A DNA stretch of 41,235 nucleotides. It comes from MGBC120314 sp051877855. Lineage in GTDB: Bacteria; Bacillota; Clostridia; Lachnospirales; Lachnospiraceae. Shown here in pieces: positions 33,448 to 41,235 of the stretch. How positions within the stretch are numbered: the stretch's first letter is position 1; each line of letters starts with the position of its first letter. Under the pieces are notes generated by a model that had not been told where the DNA came from, ran no database searches, and was given only the letters and a program-made list of their open reading frames with translations. Position numbers and translations under genes: made by a program. The stretch covers positions 1 through 41,235 of the forward strand of contig JBJEJH010000021.1 in NCBI GenBank assembly GCA_051877855.1, given 5' to 3'.

Positions 33448-34819
33448 AAATTACTTTATACTCAAGCCATTTGCCCTGCACAAATCTCCATGTAAATAAA
33501 ACAGAACGGAAAATCCAATCAAATACCATAGCAATCCATACACCAATGGCCCCCCATCCCAATTCAATGCCAAATATCACACTGAACATAATTCGAAAAA
33601 TAACCATGGAAAAAATAGAAATAAACATACAAAACCTTACATCTCCGGCGGCACGAAGGGCATTTGGCATAGTAAAGGATGTTGGCCACAAAAAAATCGC
33701 CATTCCATCATGTATCATAACTAAAATATATGCGTACCGATAAGCTTCCGATGAAAGCGAAAATATTTTTAAAATTAAAGGTAAGGCTAATAAAATCACT
33801 ACATTAATCACAATTGTAATCATATATGTAATCTTCCACAATCTTTTAGTATAATGTATAGCCTGCTCCTTATCTCCTGCTCCCATGCACTGACCTACAA
33901 CTGTGATCATTGCAAGATTCATTGCCTGTCCCGCAATACAGCCCATAGAATCTAACGTATTTGCCACGGCATTTGCTGCAATCTGTGCTGTTCCAAACAT
34001 TGCAATTATACTTACCACCAACACTCTTCCCAGCTGAAAAATTCCGTTCTCCACTCCACTGGGTATAGCGATATGCAAAATACGATGTACCATATCTTTT
34101 TCCCACAAAAAGAGTTGTCTGCAATTTATACTTACCCCATCTTCCGTTTTTGTTGCTAAAACAAAAATCAGAATTGCTCCCATCATTCTTGCTGCTAAGG
34201 TAGAAAGTGCAGCACCTTCTGCACCCATCGAAAATCCAAAAATCAAAACAGCATTTCCTATAGCATTAAATATATTCATACCCACAGAAATTTTCATAGA
34301 GATTTTAGCATTCCCCATTGACCTGTAAATAGCTGCACAGGCATTGAAAATAGCCAAAAACGGATATGACCACGCAGAAATCAGAAAATATATGCTGGCA
34401 CTTTCCATAACATCTGCCTCGATGGAACCATACAGTAGCCTTAAAATTTGTTTATTGCCACAAATCGATAGAGTCATAAAACCTAAAGCTATTACCATTG
34501 CCACAGTAACAAGCTGAGTGGCGGCTTTTGATGCCTTATTTCGATCCCTGCTTCCCAAATACTGTGAAACAACAACTGCGCCTCCCGTAGCAATAGCAGC
34601 AAAAATACTAATCAGAAGATTGTTAATCATATCCACCAGAGAAACACCGGACATGGCCGCTTCTCCTGCATAAGATATCATTACAGTATCTACCATACCA
34701 ACTGTGATGGCTAACACTTGCTCTATAATGAGTGGATAAATCAACTTCCTAAGCTGACTTGAACTAAACAACGTTCCGGTAATTTTGTTATTATATTTTT
34801 TCCAAATACCATACTTCAT
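33446..34819 (-). CDS. MATE-family efflux transporter
   Basis: A 457-aa membrane protein with twelve predicted helices in two halves, the MATE pattern, exporting drugs or metabolites in exchange for Na+ or H+. Marks: LIYPLIIEQVLAITVGMVDT at the N-terminus, GGAVVVSQYLGSRDRNKASK, and the repeat AIPSGVENGIFQLGRVLVV with VVGQCMGAGDKEQA in the second half. I prefer ATG 34819 to an in-frame GTG at 34855, which would overlap the dehydratase gene; a clear ribosome-binding site is lacking for both, so translation may depend on the upstream gene. It is the last gene of the sugar-acid group, but the function may be unrelated. Confidence 0.9.
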   Translation of the reverse strand: MKYGIWKKYNNKITGTLFSSSQLRKLIYPLIIEQVLAITVGMVDTVMISYAGEAAMSGVSLVDMINNLLISIFAAIATGGAVVVSQYLGSRDRNKASKAATQLVTVAMVIALGFMTLSICGNKQILRLLYGSIEADVMESASIYFLISAWSYPFLAIFNACAAIYRSMGNAKISMKISVGMNIFNAIGNAVLIFGFSMGAEGAALSTLAARMMGAILIFVLATKTEDGVSINCRQLFLWEKDMVHRILHIAIPSGVENGIFQLGRVLVVSIIAMFGTAQIAANAVANTLDSMGCIAGQAMNLAMITVVGQCMGAGDKEQAIHYTKRLWKITYMITIVINVVILLALPLILKIFSLSSEAYRYAYILVMIHDGMAIFLWPTSFTMPNALRAAGDVRFCMFISIFSMVIFRIMFSVIFGIELGWGAIGVWIAMVFDWIFRSVLFTWRFVQGKWLEYKVI

Positions 34820-34838
34820 ACAATTTTTCCACTGCCTT

Positions 34839-36623
34839 CTAGTCCATATAAGCACCCTTCATGGAACTTACCGCGTGCTGTGCATATAATTTTAGTAGCC
34901 CACTCTTATATTTACTTTCAAATCCTTTCCAATTTTTCTTTCTTTCTGCAAGGATTTCATCCATTTCTTTGGGTGTCTTTCTTTCGCCTTTAACACCTAT
35001 AATAGAGATACTGCGTTTTTCTATATCAAGTTCTATCAGATCTCCTTCCTCCACAAAAGCAATCGGTCCTCCTGCTGCCGCTTCCGGTGATACATGACCA
35101 ATAACAGGGCCACGGGAGGCACCTGAAAATCGTCCATCGGTAATCAGCGCCACACTTGATGCCAAACTGGAATCTGCACAGATTGCTTCACCTGTATAGA
35201 ACATTTCGGGCATTCCGCTACCCCTTGGCCCTTCATAGCGGATAAAAATAGCATCTCCCGGCTTTACTTCACCACTAAGAACTGCTGCAATACACGCTTC
35301 TTCACTATCATAAGGTCTGGCATTGAGAACCGCCTTAAACATATTCTTTGGACAAGCCGTATGTTTAATTACACAACCTTCCGGAGCCAAATTTCCTTTA
35401 AGAATAGCAATGCTTCCATCGGTTCCCTTAGCATTATCAAAAGAATGGATGATATCTTCCCTGTTGATTTCTTTTCCGATTGCCTTGGATTTTGTACGCA
35501 GGATCTCTTCACAATGCTCGTAGAAACCATTTTGCTTTAGTTCTTCTAAGTTCTCGCCAAGCGTTTTTCCTGTGACTGTCATGACATCTAAATGCAGCAT
35601 GCTTTTGATTTCTTCCATCACACGTGGCACTCCGCCGGCATAATAGAAATATTGTGCCGGCCAGTCTCCGGAAGGACGAATGTTCAACAAATAATGTGCA
35701 CCTCTATGCATACGATCAAAAGTATCCGCGTCAATTTCAAAACCAAATTCATGAGCAATGGCTGGAATGTGCATAGTGGCATTTGTCGATCCTGAAATTG
35801 CTGCATGAACCATAATTGCATTTTCAAAACTCTTCATGGTCACAATATCGGATGCACGGATTCCCTTTTCCACCAAATTCATTAACTGTTTTCCGGCATT
35901 ATACGCAGCCTCTTTCAATTCAGGTGCCGTAGATGGCATTAAAGCGGTTCCCGGAAGCATAAGTCCAAGGGCTTCCGCCATAATCTGCATGGTAGATGCC
36001 GTTCCCATAAACGAGCATGCGCCACAGCTTGGACATGCATTATGCTTATAATAATCTAACTGCTCATTTGAAATAACACCAGTCTTTTCCCATGCATCGA
36101 ATTTTCCGATTTGTTCCAGCGTCAGTAATTCATTTATCTTACAGGCAGGATCATTTACAACATACTTTTTAGGAAGCTCATGTGCCTCCATCACACCGCC
36201 GGATACTACAATGGTACTCATCTCTTTTAAACGTCCGATACTCATCAACATCGCCGGCATGGATTTATCGCAGCTTGCAATGAATACGCCTCCATCAAAT
36301 ACAGTGGCATTTGCCTGTGCTTCTATCAAATTTACAATCGCATCCCTATGTGCAAGAGAATAATTGATTCCATCATGGCCTTGCGCAATTCCGTCACACA
36401 TATCAGTAGCAAAATATCTTGCTGCCTTCCCTCCATTATTATCGATAGCTTTTACAGCTTCTTCTACAAATTTATTTAAATGGGCTGAGCCCGGATGACT
36501 GTCACCATAAGAACTTTCCACCATAATCTGCGGTTTGGATAAATCAGAAGTTTTCCATCCCATACCCATGCGAAGCGGATCCATCTCCGGGGCAACTTTA
36601 CGTACTTGTTCACTCCTAAGCAT
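34839..36623 (-). CDS. IlvD/Edd-family sugar-acid dehydratase
   Basis: A 594-aa cytoplasmic Fe-S dehydratase. With a GntP permease and GntR regulator beside it, the substrate is probably an aldonic acid (for example gluconate, galactonate or xylonate), giving a 2-keto-3-deoxy acid. Marks: ASCDKSMPAML with Cys118, NACPSCGACSFMGTASTM with Cys197, Cys200 and Cys203, and SDGRFSGASRG-like ITDGRFSGASRGPVIGH at the C-terminal part. The first cluster Cys of IlvD (PCN motif) is absent: the equivalent site reads GDSHPGSAHL, as in the Edd branch, which may carry a 4Fe-4S cluster instead of 2Fe-2S. AAGGAG lies before the ATG. Not a valine/isoleucine gene by context: no other ilv genes here. Confidence 0.88.
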   Translation of the reverse strand: MLRSEQVRKVAPEMDPLRMGMGWKTSDLSKPQIMVESSYGDSHPGSAHLNKFVEEAVKAIDNNGGKAARYFATDMCDGIAQGHDGINYSLAHRDAIVNLIEAQANATVFDGGVFIASCDKSMPAMLMSIGRLKEMSTIVVSGGVMEAHELPKKYVVNDPACKINELLTLEQIGKFDAWEKTGVISNEQLDYYKHNACPSCGACSFMGTASTMQIMAEALGLMLPGTALMPSTAPELKEAAYNAGKQLMNLVEKGIRASDIVTMKSFENAIMVHAAISGSTNATMHIPAIAHEFGFEIDADTFDRMHRGAHYLLNIRPSGDWPAQYFYYAGGVPRVMEEIKSMLHLDVMTVTGKTLGENLEELKQNGFYEHCEEILRTKSKAIGKEINREDIIHSFDNAKGTDGSIAILKGNLAPEGCVIKHTACPKNMFKAVLNARPYDSEEACIAAVLSGEVKPGDAIFIRYEGPRGSGMPEMFYTGEAICADSSLASSVALITDGRFSGASRGPVIGHVSPEAAAGGPIAFVEEGDLIELDIEKRSISIIGVKGERKTPKEMDEILAERKKNWKGFESKYKSGLLKLYAQHAVSSMKGAYMD

Positions 36624-36652
36624 ATTTGTCTCCTTCTAATCTTTTGATTTTA

Positions 36653-38008
36653 TTAAACAAACCATGAAATGATAAATGCAACAACAAATCCGGTAAAACC
36701 AACCAATGTCTCCATAATGGTCCATGTTTTTAAATTTGTCTTCTCATCAAGACCAACCAGAGATTTAACCAGCCAGAAACCGGAATCATTGAAATGAGAG
36801 CATACCGTGGAACCGCCTGCTACAGCTGCAACGGTACATGCAAGATACAATGGTGAAAGCTCTGCGATACCGGGCATGGCGGCAATGATACCGGCAGCCA
36901 TTGTCATAGCTACGGTTGCAGAACCCACACAAATTCTTACTAATGCAGCAACAATAAATGCAACCAGAACAATCGGCAGATTTGCTTTTGCAACAGCACT
37001 GCCAATCAAATCACCAAGTCCGGAATACTGTAACACATAACGAAGTACACCACCACAGGCAGTAACCAGGAGAATCAAGCCTGTTGGTTCAAGAGACTTT
37101 GTCATTATTTTTTCCAGCTGCTCCATGCTGTAACCATGTTTTTTACCAAGAACAAACATTGCAGCAACAGTTGCAATCAAAAGTGCTACAAATGGCTCAC
37201 CTAAAAATGTAAGAACCGGTGCAACTGGTTCCATGGCCGGAATAACACCGGCAAGAGATTTTAAAATAATTAACACTAAAGGAATCATAATAATCAGAAC
37301 AATGGTACTGAATTTTGGAAGTTTTGATTCATCAAAATCTTCCTGATTCGCAATATGTTCCGGAACCGGAATCATATATTTTTTCCCACAGATTGAGCCC
37401 CAGATTGGTCCTGCAACAATCATGGCAAATGTACCACATACAATACCAATCAAAATTACCCATCCCAAATCTACATTCAGCATTGTGGCTACCAATACAG
37501 GTCCAGGAGTTGGCGGAATAAATGCATGTCCTACTGCAAGACCCGCAAGGAGAGGAATTACATAAAACAAGGAAGAACGCTTTGTACGCTTTGCAAGAGA
37601 GAAAGCGAGCGGAATCAGTATAATAAGACCCGCATCAAAGAATACCGGCATAGCGATAACAAGACCTGTGATACCAAGTGCCCATGCTGCTTTTTCGTCA
37701 CCGAATTTTTTTACCATAGTCACAGCCAACGTTTGCGCGCCACCGGATTCTTCCAGAATTGCTCCAAACATAGAACCCAAACCAACTAACAAAGCAATAC
37801 CTTTTAATGTATTACTAATACCATCATTTACTGCTAAAACAATATCTGTAAATGGCATACCGGCTACAACCCCGATTGTTATAGCACCGATTAAAATTGA
37901 AATCATCGCATGAATCTTGAACTTAATAATCAAAAATAATAGCAAAACCAATCCGATTACTGCTGCAAGAACAAGACGCGTAGGATTTAATACAATTGCT
38001 TCACTCAT
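36653..38008 (-). CDS. GntP-family gluconate:H+ symporter
   Basis: A 451-aa membrane protein with 12 to 14 helices that takes up gluconate or a related sugar acid with a proton. Typical segments are LVLAAVIGLVLLLFLIIKFK, GIALLVGLGSMFGAILEESG, IAMPVFFDAGLIILIPLAF, VGHAFIPPTPGPV and ICVGSATVAMTMAAGIIAA. I start at ATG 38008, where GGAGG is eight bases away; the earlier in-frame start at 38026 lacks a site. A good promoter and a palindromic operator lie upstream, and the dehydratase gene follows 29 bases later. Confidence 0.94.
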   Translation of the reverse strand: MSEAIVLNPTRLVLAAVIGLVLLLFLIIKFKIHAMISILIGAITIGVVAGMPFTDIVLAVNDGISNTLKGIALLVGLGSMFGAILEESGGAQTLAVTMVKKFGDEKAAWALGITGLVIAMPVFFDAGLIILIPLAFSLAKRTKRSSLFYVIPLLAGLAVGHAFIPPTPGPVLVATMLNVDLGWVILIGIVCGTFAMIVAGPIWGSICGKKYMIPVPEHIANQEDFDESKLPKFSTIVLIIMIPLVLIILKSLAGVIPAMEPVAPVLTFLGEPFVALLIATVAAMFVLGKKHGYSMEQLEKIMTKSLEPTGLILLVTACGGVLRYVLQYSGLGDLIGSAVAKANLPIVLVAFIVAALVRICVGSATVAMTMAAGIIAAMPGIAELSPLYLACTVAAVAGGSTVCSHFNDSGFWLVKSLVGLDEKTNLKTWTIMETLVGFTGFVVAFIISWFV

Positions 38009-38048
38009 TTGTTTTCCTCCAATCATTTTAAATAGTTTCCTTCTCTAT

Positions 38049-38066
38049 ACATCTGACGTCTTATGT
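38049..38066. promoter_or_regulatory. Palindromic operator before gntP
   Basis: The plus strand reads ACATCTGACGTCTTATGT, an inverted repeat ACAT-nn-GACGTC-nn-ATGT. It lies just downstream of the expected gntP transcription start and closely matches the site before gntR (39006-39024), as expected for the GntR operator. Confidence 0.7.
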
Positions 38067-38077
38067 ATTCTAATATT

Positions 38078-38106
38078 ATTCTATATTTTTGTATTATCTA
38101 TATCAA
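38078..38106 (-). promoter_or_regulatory. Promoter of the gntP-dehydratase-MATE operon
   Basis: On the minus strand TTGATA (38101-38106), a 17-base spacer and TAGAAT (38078-38083). The expected start near 38071 is about five bases before the palindromic operator. Confidence 0.8.
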
Positions 38107-38220
38107 GTTGTTTCAAATCTACAACATTTTTTCTACAATATGCACAAAAAAAACAGTCTAATCAACAATAGTAAGACTGGTTTTCGTATACGTTGTTCAT
38201 TTTTACTAATTATGTCATAC

Positions 38221-38943
38221 CTAACCTGTCTGACAACTTTTCTGTTGTTGCTCAACAAGACTAATCAACATCTGACGATTATAGGTAAGATGCATAATCA
38301 TAGCACACTTAGCTCCCATACTGTCACCGCGAAGAATTGCGTTCGTTATTTCCCGATGGGTTTCTATAGTTTCTTTCATGAGTTTTCTATTTGTCAGATT
38401 TGCAAAAGTTGTCACTGCAGTGTATATAACAGGCACCAACACTTCAACAACACCATTTCTACTGCATTTCGCAATAGAAGCATGGAATTCCATATCTTTT
38501 TGAATATGATTCTTTCCTTCCAGATATAGTCTTTCCACTTCATCACACAACTCCTTGATATGAAGTCTTTCTTCGTCTGTTGCGTTTTCACAGGCTCTTG
38601 CAGCTACCTCCGGTTCCAAAAGAATACGAACATCAAAAAGATCCATAGCCAGTTTATACTTATCTTCAAATCGCGCCAACCCTAAAGGATCATCCAGAAG
38701 CAGCTCTGTATTTTTTACAAATGTTCCCGCACCTCTTCGTACTTCCAATATTCCTTTAGATACCAAACTTTTTACAGCTTCACGAATCGTACTTCTTCCG
38801 ACACCAAACATTTCTGCTAATTTATACTCACTGGGAAGTTTTGAACCACTGGAGATACCTTCATGATTAATATAGATAATCAACCGATCTTCTATCTGTG
38901 GCACTAACAATTTCTGGTTTACCTTTTCATAGTTATATGCCAT
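38221..38943 (-). CDS. GntR-family regulator with FCD domain
   Basis: A 240-aa repressor. The N-terminal winged helix (about 10-75) has SGSKLPSEYKLAEMFGVGRSTIREAVKSL and ILEVRRGAGTFV, both typical of GntR. The C-terminal FCD domain (about 95-225) has DVRILLEPEVAARACENATD and EFHASIAKCSRNG, with the Asp and His that hold the metal in the effector-binding pocket. It most likely binds a sugar acid or its keto-deoxy product and relieves repression of gntP and the dehydratase. GGAGG precedes the ATG. It is 210 bases upstream of gntP on the same strand, so it may also be read through. Confidence 0.93.
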   Translation of the reverse strand: MAYNYEKVNQKLLVPQIEDRLIIYINHEGISSGSKLPSEYKLAEMFGVGRSTIREAVKSLVSKGILEVRRGAGTFVKNTELLLDDPLGLARFEDKYKLAMDLFDVRILLEPEVAARACENATDEERLHIKELCDEVERLYLEGKNHIQKDMEFHASIAKCSRNGVVEVLVPVIYTAVTTFANLTNRKLMKETIETHREITNAILRGDSMGAKCAMIMHLTYNRQMLISLVEQQQKSCQTG

Positions 38944-39005
38944 CGCTTTCCTCCATCTTTTTATATATTTTTTACTCTAAAAATATTACTCTATGAAAAT
39001 AGAGG

Positions 39006-39024
39006 ACATTTAGACTCCTTATGT
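39006..39024. promoter_or_regulatory. Palindromic operator before gntR
   Basis: The plus strand reads ACATTTAGACTCCTTATGT. Aligned with the gntP site it shares ACAT at one end, GAC in the middle and CTTATGT at the other end. An additional TTAGAC/GTCTAA inverted repeat overlaps it (39010-39028). The place, about 63 bases before gntR, fits autoregulation. Confidence 0.65.
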
Positions 39025-39065
39025 CTAATTCTACATCAAATACCTATCAAATGAAACGAGAAATT

Positions 39066-39416
39066 TTACTTTTTCCAAAATCCACCCTTATGAAAATTTT
39101 CATTTCCAAGAGGATTTGCTGTTAATCGAAACATCACACACCCATCCGGGCATACAATGTCCTTCACATATTTACTGTTGCCACCAAGATTTTCAAGGTC
39201 GCCACCGCTTCTTACCGCCTCCATAAGCGGATATAGCATCATCATTGTCTTAGAACATATTCCCTGACCGTCTTTATTTACAGGACAGCCATAAGTGCAG
39301 GAATATTTATCGCCGATTTCTTCACCATTTCTGCAATAGCGCTCCGTGTGATCACCTCTCAAAAAGCCGGTAACCTCTATTTCAAATTCATATTCTTCGT
39401 CATACCATTTCTTCAT
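39066..39416 (-). CDS. TIGR04076-family protein
   Basis: A 116-aa Cys-rich cytoplasmic protein that matches TIGR04076: EIEVTGF, the run YCRNGEEIGDKYSCTYGCP, GQGICSKTMMMLYPLM, and C-terminal VKDIVCPDGCVMFRLTA. Six conserved Cys suggest metal or Fe-S binding, or disulfide chemistry; the function of the family is unknown. Length is normal. AAAGGGG precedes the ATG. It starts 15 bases after the ClbS-like gene and is probably in the WYL-regulated operon. Confidence 0.9.
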   Translation of the reverse strand: MKKWYDEEYEFEIEVTGFLRGDHTERYCRNGEEIGDKYSCTYGCPVNKDGQGICSKTMMMLYPLMEAVRSGGDLENLGGNSKYVKDIVCPDGCVMFRLTANPLGNENFHKGGFWKK

Positions 39417-39431
39417 CGTGTAAACCCCTTT

Positions 39432-39968
39432 CTATCCGACAGCCTTTTTATGAGCCTTCATCTTCTTCATTGCCCAATCATAATGACTGCTTGTGACACT
39501 TATGAAATAACTTCCAATACAGCTTCCTCCTACCCATGGATAAAATGTATTTGTGAATAGTTCTTCATCTGAAAATGTGTCAAGTGCATCCATCACCTTT
39601 TTATGCGAATCTTTAAATCTCTTAAATGCCTCATCCTCAGAAATGCTCTGGCAACGGTCATAGAAAACCATATTCATATCACCATAAGTTTTCCAATTAT
39701 ATCCTTCCATCAAAAACGGCTTACTACTTTCGGTCTCACGATTCTTAATCCACTCCAGAAGTAACAGATGCCATTCATTAAGATGCATCAAAACATCCCT
39801 AAGATTTTTATCACGCCTCCAATGTTCTTCCTTTTTCTTTTCGTCTGATGAAAAATCATAAAGTATATTTTTTTCTGCATCAGTTCTTTTCTCAGCCATC
39901 AAAAGCAGCTCCTCATAACTTGTATTTGCTGCTTTAATCAAATCCTCTTTATTTCTTGGTCTTGGCAT
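39432..39968 (-). CDS. ClbS/DfsB-family four-helix protein
   Basis: A 178-aa protein with the family opening MPRPRNKEDLIKAANTSYEELL, a DinB-like four-helix core (LRDVLMHLNEWHLLLLEWIK, YWxxYGDMNMV-like region around residue 95, SHKKVMDALDTFSDEEL) and closing segment YFISVTSSHYDWAMKKMKAH. His residues in the DinB-like positions (LNEWH, SSHYDWA) could bind metal. The namesake ClbS hydrolyses the cyclopropane of colibactin and protects its host; whether this distant member protects from a genotoxin is unknown. GGAGG lies before the ATG; its start overlaps the WYL gene by 31 bases. Confidence 0.85.
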   Translation of the reverse strand: MPRPRNKEDLIKAANTSYEELLLMAEKRTDAEKNILYDFSSDEKKKEEHWRRDKNLRDVLMHLNEWHLLLLEWIKNRETESSKPFLMEGYNWKTYGDMNMVFYDRCQSISEDEAFKRFKDSHKKVMDALDTFSDEELFTNTFYPWVGGSCIGSYFISVTSSHYDWAMKKMKAHKKAVG

Positions 39969-40882
39969 AGCGGTTCCTCCATGTATTTCTTTCGAATATT
40001 ATTGGCAATGTGAAAAAGTTCATTTCGAATATCCTCCGGTTCCAGAACCGTCACCTTATCCTTGCATGTCAGCATCCATTTGATAAGATTGTCCCGGTCC
40101 GTATATTCATGTTCAAAAAACAGTGTTCCATCCTGCTGCACACGAAATGAATGAACTCCAAATTCCTCGATCAGATGCCACTTCATAGAAGGATCAAACA
40201 CTGCCTTAACCCTGACACTTCCGGGAAAAATTGCCTCCGTGGATAAATCCGGTAACAAAACATCCCTTTTATTCACAGCTTCTCCTGTCTGTGCTATTGC
40301 ATCCATACGATTCAGTTTAAACATCCGGAAATCTTTTCTTAACCGACACCATCCCCAGACATACCAGCTGCTCCATTTAAAAATCAGATAATATGGTTCT
40401 ATTTCTCTGGTACTGTCACCGTCCGGAGCATAATAGCTGAATCGAATAACCCGTCCTGTCTCAATTGCTTCCTGAATAAGCTCAATCTTCATAGGCAGGG
40501 AATCTTTATACCAGGAGGACAAATCAATCAATATCGACTCACTTTTACTCACAAATTCAGATGAACCCGCTTTGATCTTCTCCATAAGCTGACCATAATA
40601 ATGACTTCCGCTCACACTGTCAAGGCTTCGAAGTCCGGCCAGAATCACCTGCATATCTTTGGATGTCAGGATGGTTTTATCCATTCTATACCCTTCCATG
40701 ATACTGATTCCTCCACCGATACCTTGTGTGGTGATGATAGGAATACCGGCTTTGCACAAATCCTCTATATCCCTGTTAATTGTTCTCCTTGATACATCAA
40801 ACTTTTCTGCAAGTTTTGGTGCTGTTACCTTTTCTTCCTGCAGCAACACCGAAAGAATTCCGATTAGCCTGTCTATCTTCAT
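39938..40882 (-). CDS. HTH-WYL transcriptional regulator
   Basis: A 314-aa regulator with an HTH_11-type N-terminal helix-turn-helix (MKIDRLIGILSVLLQEEKVT, APKLAEKFDVSRRTINRDIE, GIPIITTQGIGGGISI), a linker and a WYL domain (VIRFSYYAPDGDSTREIEPY with LIFKWSSWYVWGWCRLRKDF). A C-terminal extension follows (VKAVFDPSMKWHLIEEFGVH). WYL proteins bind nucleic acids or small ligands and often control DNA-damage or defence genes. I chose the start at 40882, where homology begins; the upstream extension (40939) reads unlike the family, although the ribosome-binding site of either is weak. It leads an operon with the ClbS-like and TIGR04076 genes. Confidence 0.9.
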   Translation of the reverse strand: MKIDRLIGILSVLLQEEKVTAPKLAEKFDVSRRTINRDIEDLCKAGIPIITTQGIGGGISIMEGYRMDKTILTSKDMQVILAGLRSLDSVSGSHYYGQLMEKIKAGSSEFVSKSESILIDLSSWYKDSLPMKIELIQEAIETGRVIRFSYYAPDGDSTREIEPYYLIFKWSSWYVWGWCRLRKDFRMFKLNRMDAIAQTGEAVNKRDVLLPDLSTEAIFPGSVRVKAVFDPSMKWHLIEEFGVHSFRVQQDGTLFFEHEYTDRDNLIKWMLTCKDKVTVLEPEDIRNELFHIANNIRKKYMEEPLCQDQEIKRI

Positions 40883-41023
40883 GAATCTTTTCACATCCCA
40901 TCTCATAATATCACGCAAAACACGACAACTATATGTCATGTTTATTATAACATTTTTATTACTTATAGGAACTGGAAAAGTAATTGAGGATTCGCTCCTG
41001 AAAAATTAAGACAGCCATAACTA

Positions 41024-41235
41024 TTATATACCATACGTCTCAAATAAACGATCCCTGTATTCCTTATCTGTAACTACTTTTTTTAATTCTTCCAGTTTAT
41101 TCATATTAATAAGAATTGAACTTAATTTTTCCAATCGTTTCCCCAGCCGTTCTTCCCCTTCGTTTATGCCATTGTCGTATCCGCTGTCGTATCCATCTTT
41201 AATTAATTCATCCAGTGCACACATATTAAATCGCT
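41024..41235 (-). CDS. C-terminal end of an Rpn-like PD-(D/E)XK protein, cut by window
   Basis: The minus frame is open to the right edge of the window, and codons before the ATG at 41224 read RFN in the same frame. The segment then continues MCALDELIKDGYDSGYDNGI, NEGEERLGKRLEKLSSILIN, ending in RDRLFETYGI. This charged Gly/Glu-rich tail with the leading RFNMC resembles the C-terminus of Rpn-family (recombination-promoting nuclease / putative transposase) proteins, which are abundant in Lachnospiraceae. The catalytic part lies beyond the window, so the gene probably starts there and 41224 is an internal Met. The family call is based only on the tail. Confidence 0.65.
   Translation of the reverse strand, partial: RFNMCALDELIKDGYDSGYDNGINEGEERLGKRLEKLSSILINMNKLEELKKVVTDKEYRDRLFETYGI

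Noticed and set aside
39030..39065. Short repeat ATCAAAT twice near the end of the TIGR04076 gene as a terminator
   Set aside because: It is a direct repeat and does not form a stem; no T-run in the right place.
41024..41224. A complete 66-aa gene ending in the window
   Set aside because: The frame stays open upstream of the ATG to the window edge, and the sequence resembles the tail of a larger Rpn-like protein, so it is reported as partial.
1..41235. CRISPR array, tRNA, rRNA, prophage or complete transposon
   Set aside because: No regularly spaced repeats, no cloverleaf or rRNA-like sequence noticed and no integrase, transposase or structural phage genes.

Overview
The window looks like chromosomal DNA of a low-GC anaerobic Firmicute, most likely a gut Lachnospiraceae (Clostridia). 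This rests on a Clostridia-style Rex regulator, an HU gene with a strong AGGAGGG site, TTGACA/TATAAT promoters, many lipoproteins with Firmicute lipoboxes, a YesM/YesN two-component pair, DUF624 and TIGR04076 proteins, and an [FeFe]-hydrogenase-like sensor. I see no rRNA, tRNA, CRISPR array, prophage or complete insertion sequence. The assignment comes from protein character alone; no database search was possible.

Layout. Positions 1-11.4 kb are housekeeping and signalling genes: a cut-off nnr (NAD(P)HX repair), a coiled-coil protein, rex, a beta-propeller lipoprotein, an ABC-F ATPase, HU, an orphan solute-binding lipoprotein, a membrane GGDEF/EAL protein and a Lon-like AAA+ ATPase without protease domain. 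At 11.5-28.1 kb lies a large carbohydrate locus. Eight genes run leftward: ABC sugar-binding protein, two permeases, GH88 unsaturated glucuronyl hydrolase, DUF624 membrane protein, DUF2264 protein, a predicted carbohydrate-binding protein and a LacZ-type beta-galactosidase. Running rightward from the shared 311-bp control region are a YesM-like histidine kinase, a YesN-like AraC response regulator and a heparinase II/III-family protein. A galactokinase remnant sits just beyond lacZ. All the enzymes lack export signals, so the locus appears to import an acidic, galactose-containing oligosaccharide and dismantle it in the cytoplasm.

Positions 28.1-33.2 kb hold a small membrane protein, a striking fusion of ferredoxin, [FeFe]-hydrogenase-like and methyl-accepting chemotaxis domains, a lipoprotein, and a MarR-flavodoxin-cupin cluster with two palindromes in the MarR promoter. 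At 33.4-38.9 kb is a sugar-acid module: GntR regulator, GntP permease, IlvD/Edd dehydratase and MATE exporter. Matching palindromes lie before gntR and gntP. At 39.0-41.2 kb are a WYL regulator, a ClbS/DfsB-like protein and a TIGR04076 protein in one operon, then the C-terminal end of an Rpn-like protein cut by the window edge.

The best candidates for new biology are the hydrogenase-like chemotaxis fusion, the import-first uronide locus with its poorly characterised trio (DUF2264, binding protein, DUF624), the Lon-like ATPase with an altered Walker B, and the GntR operator pair.
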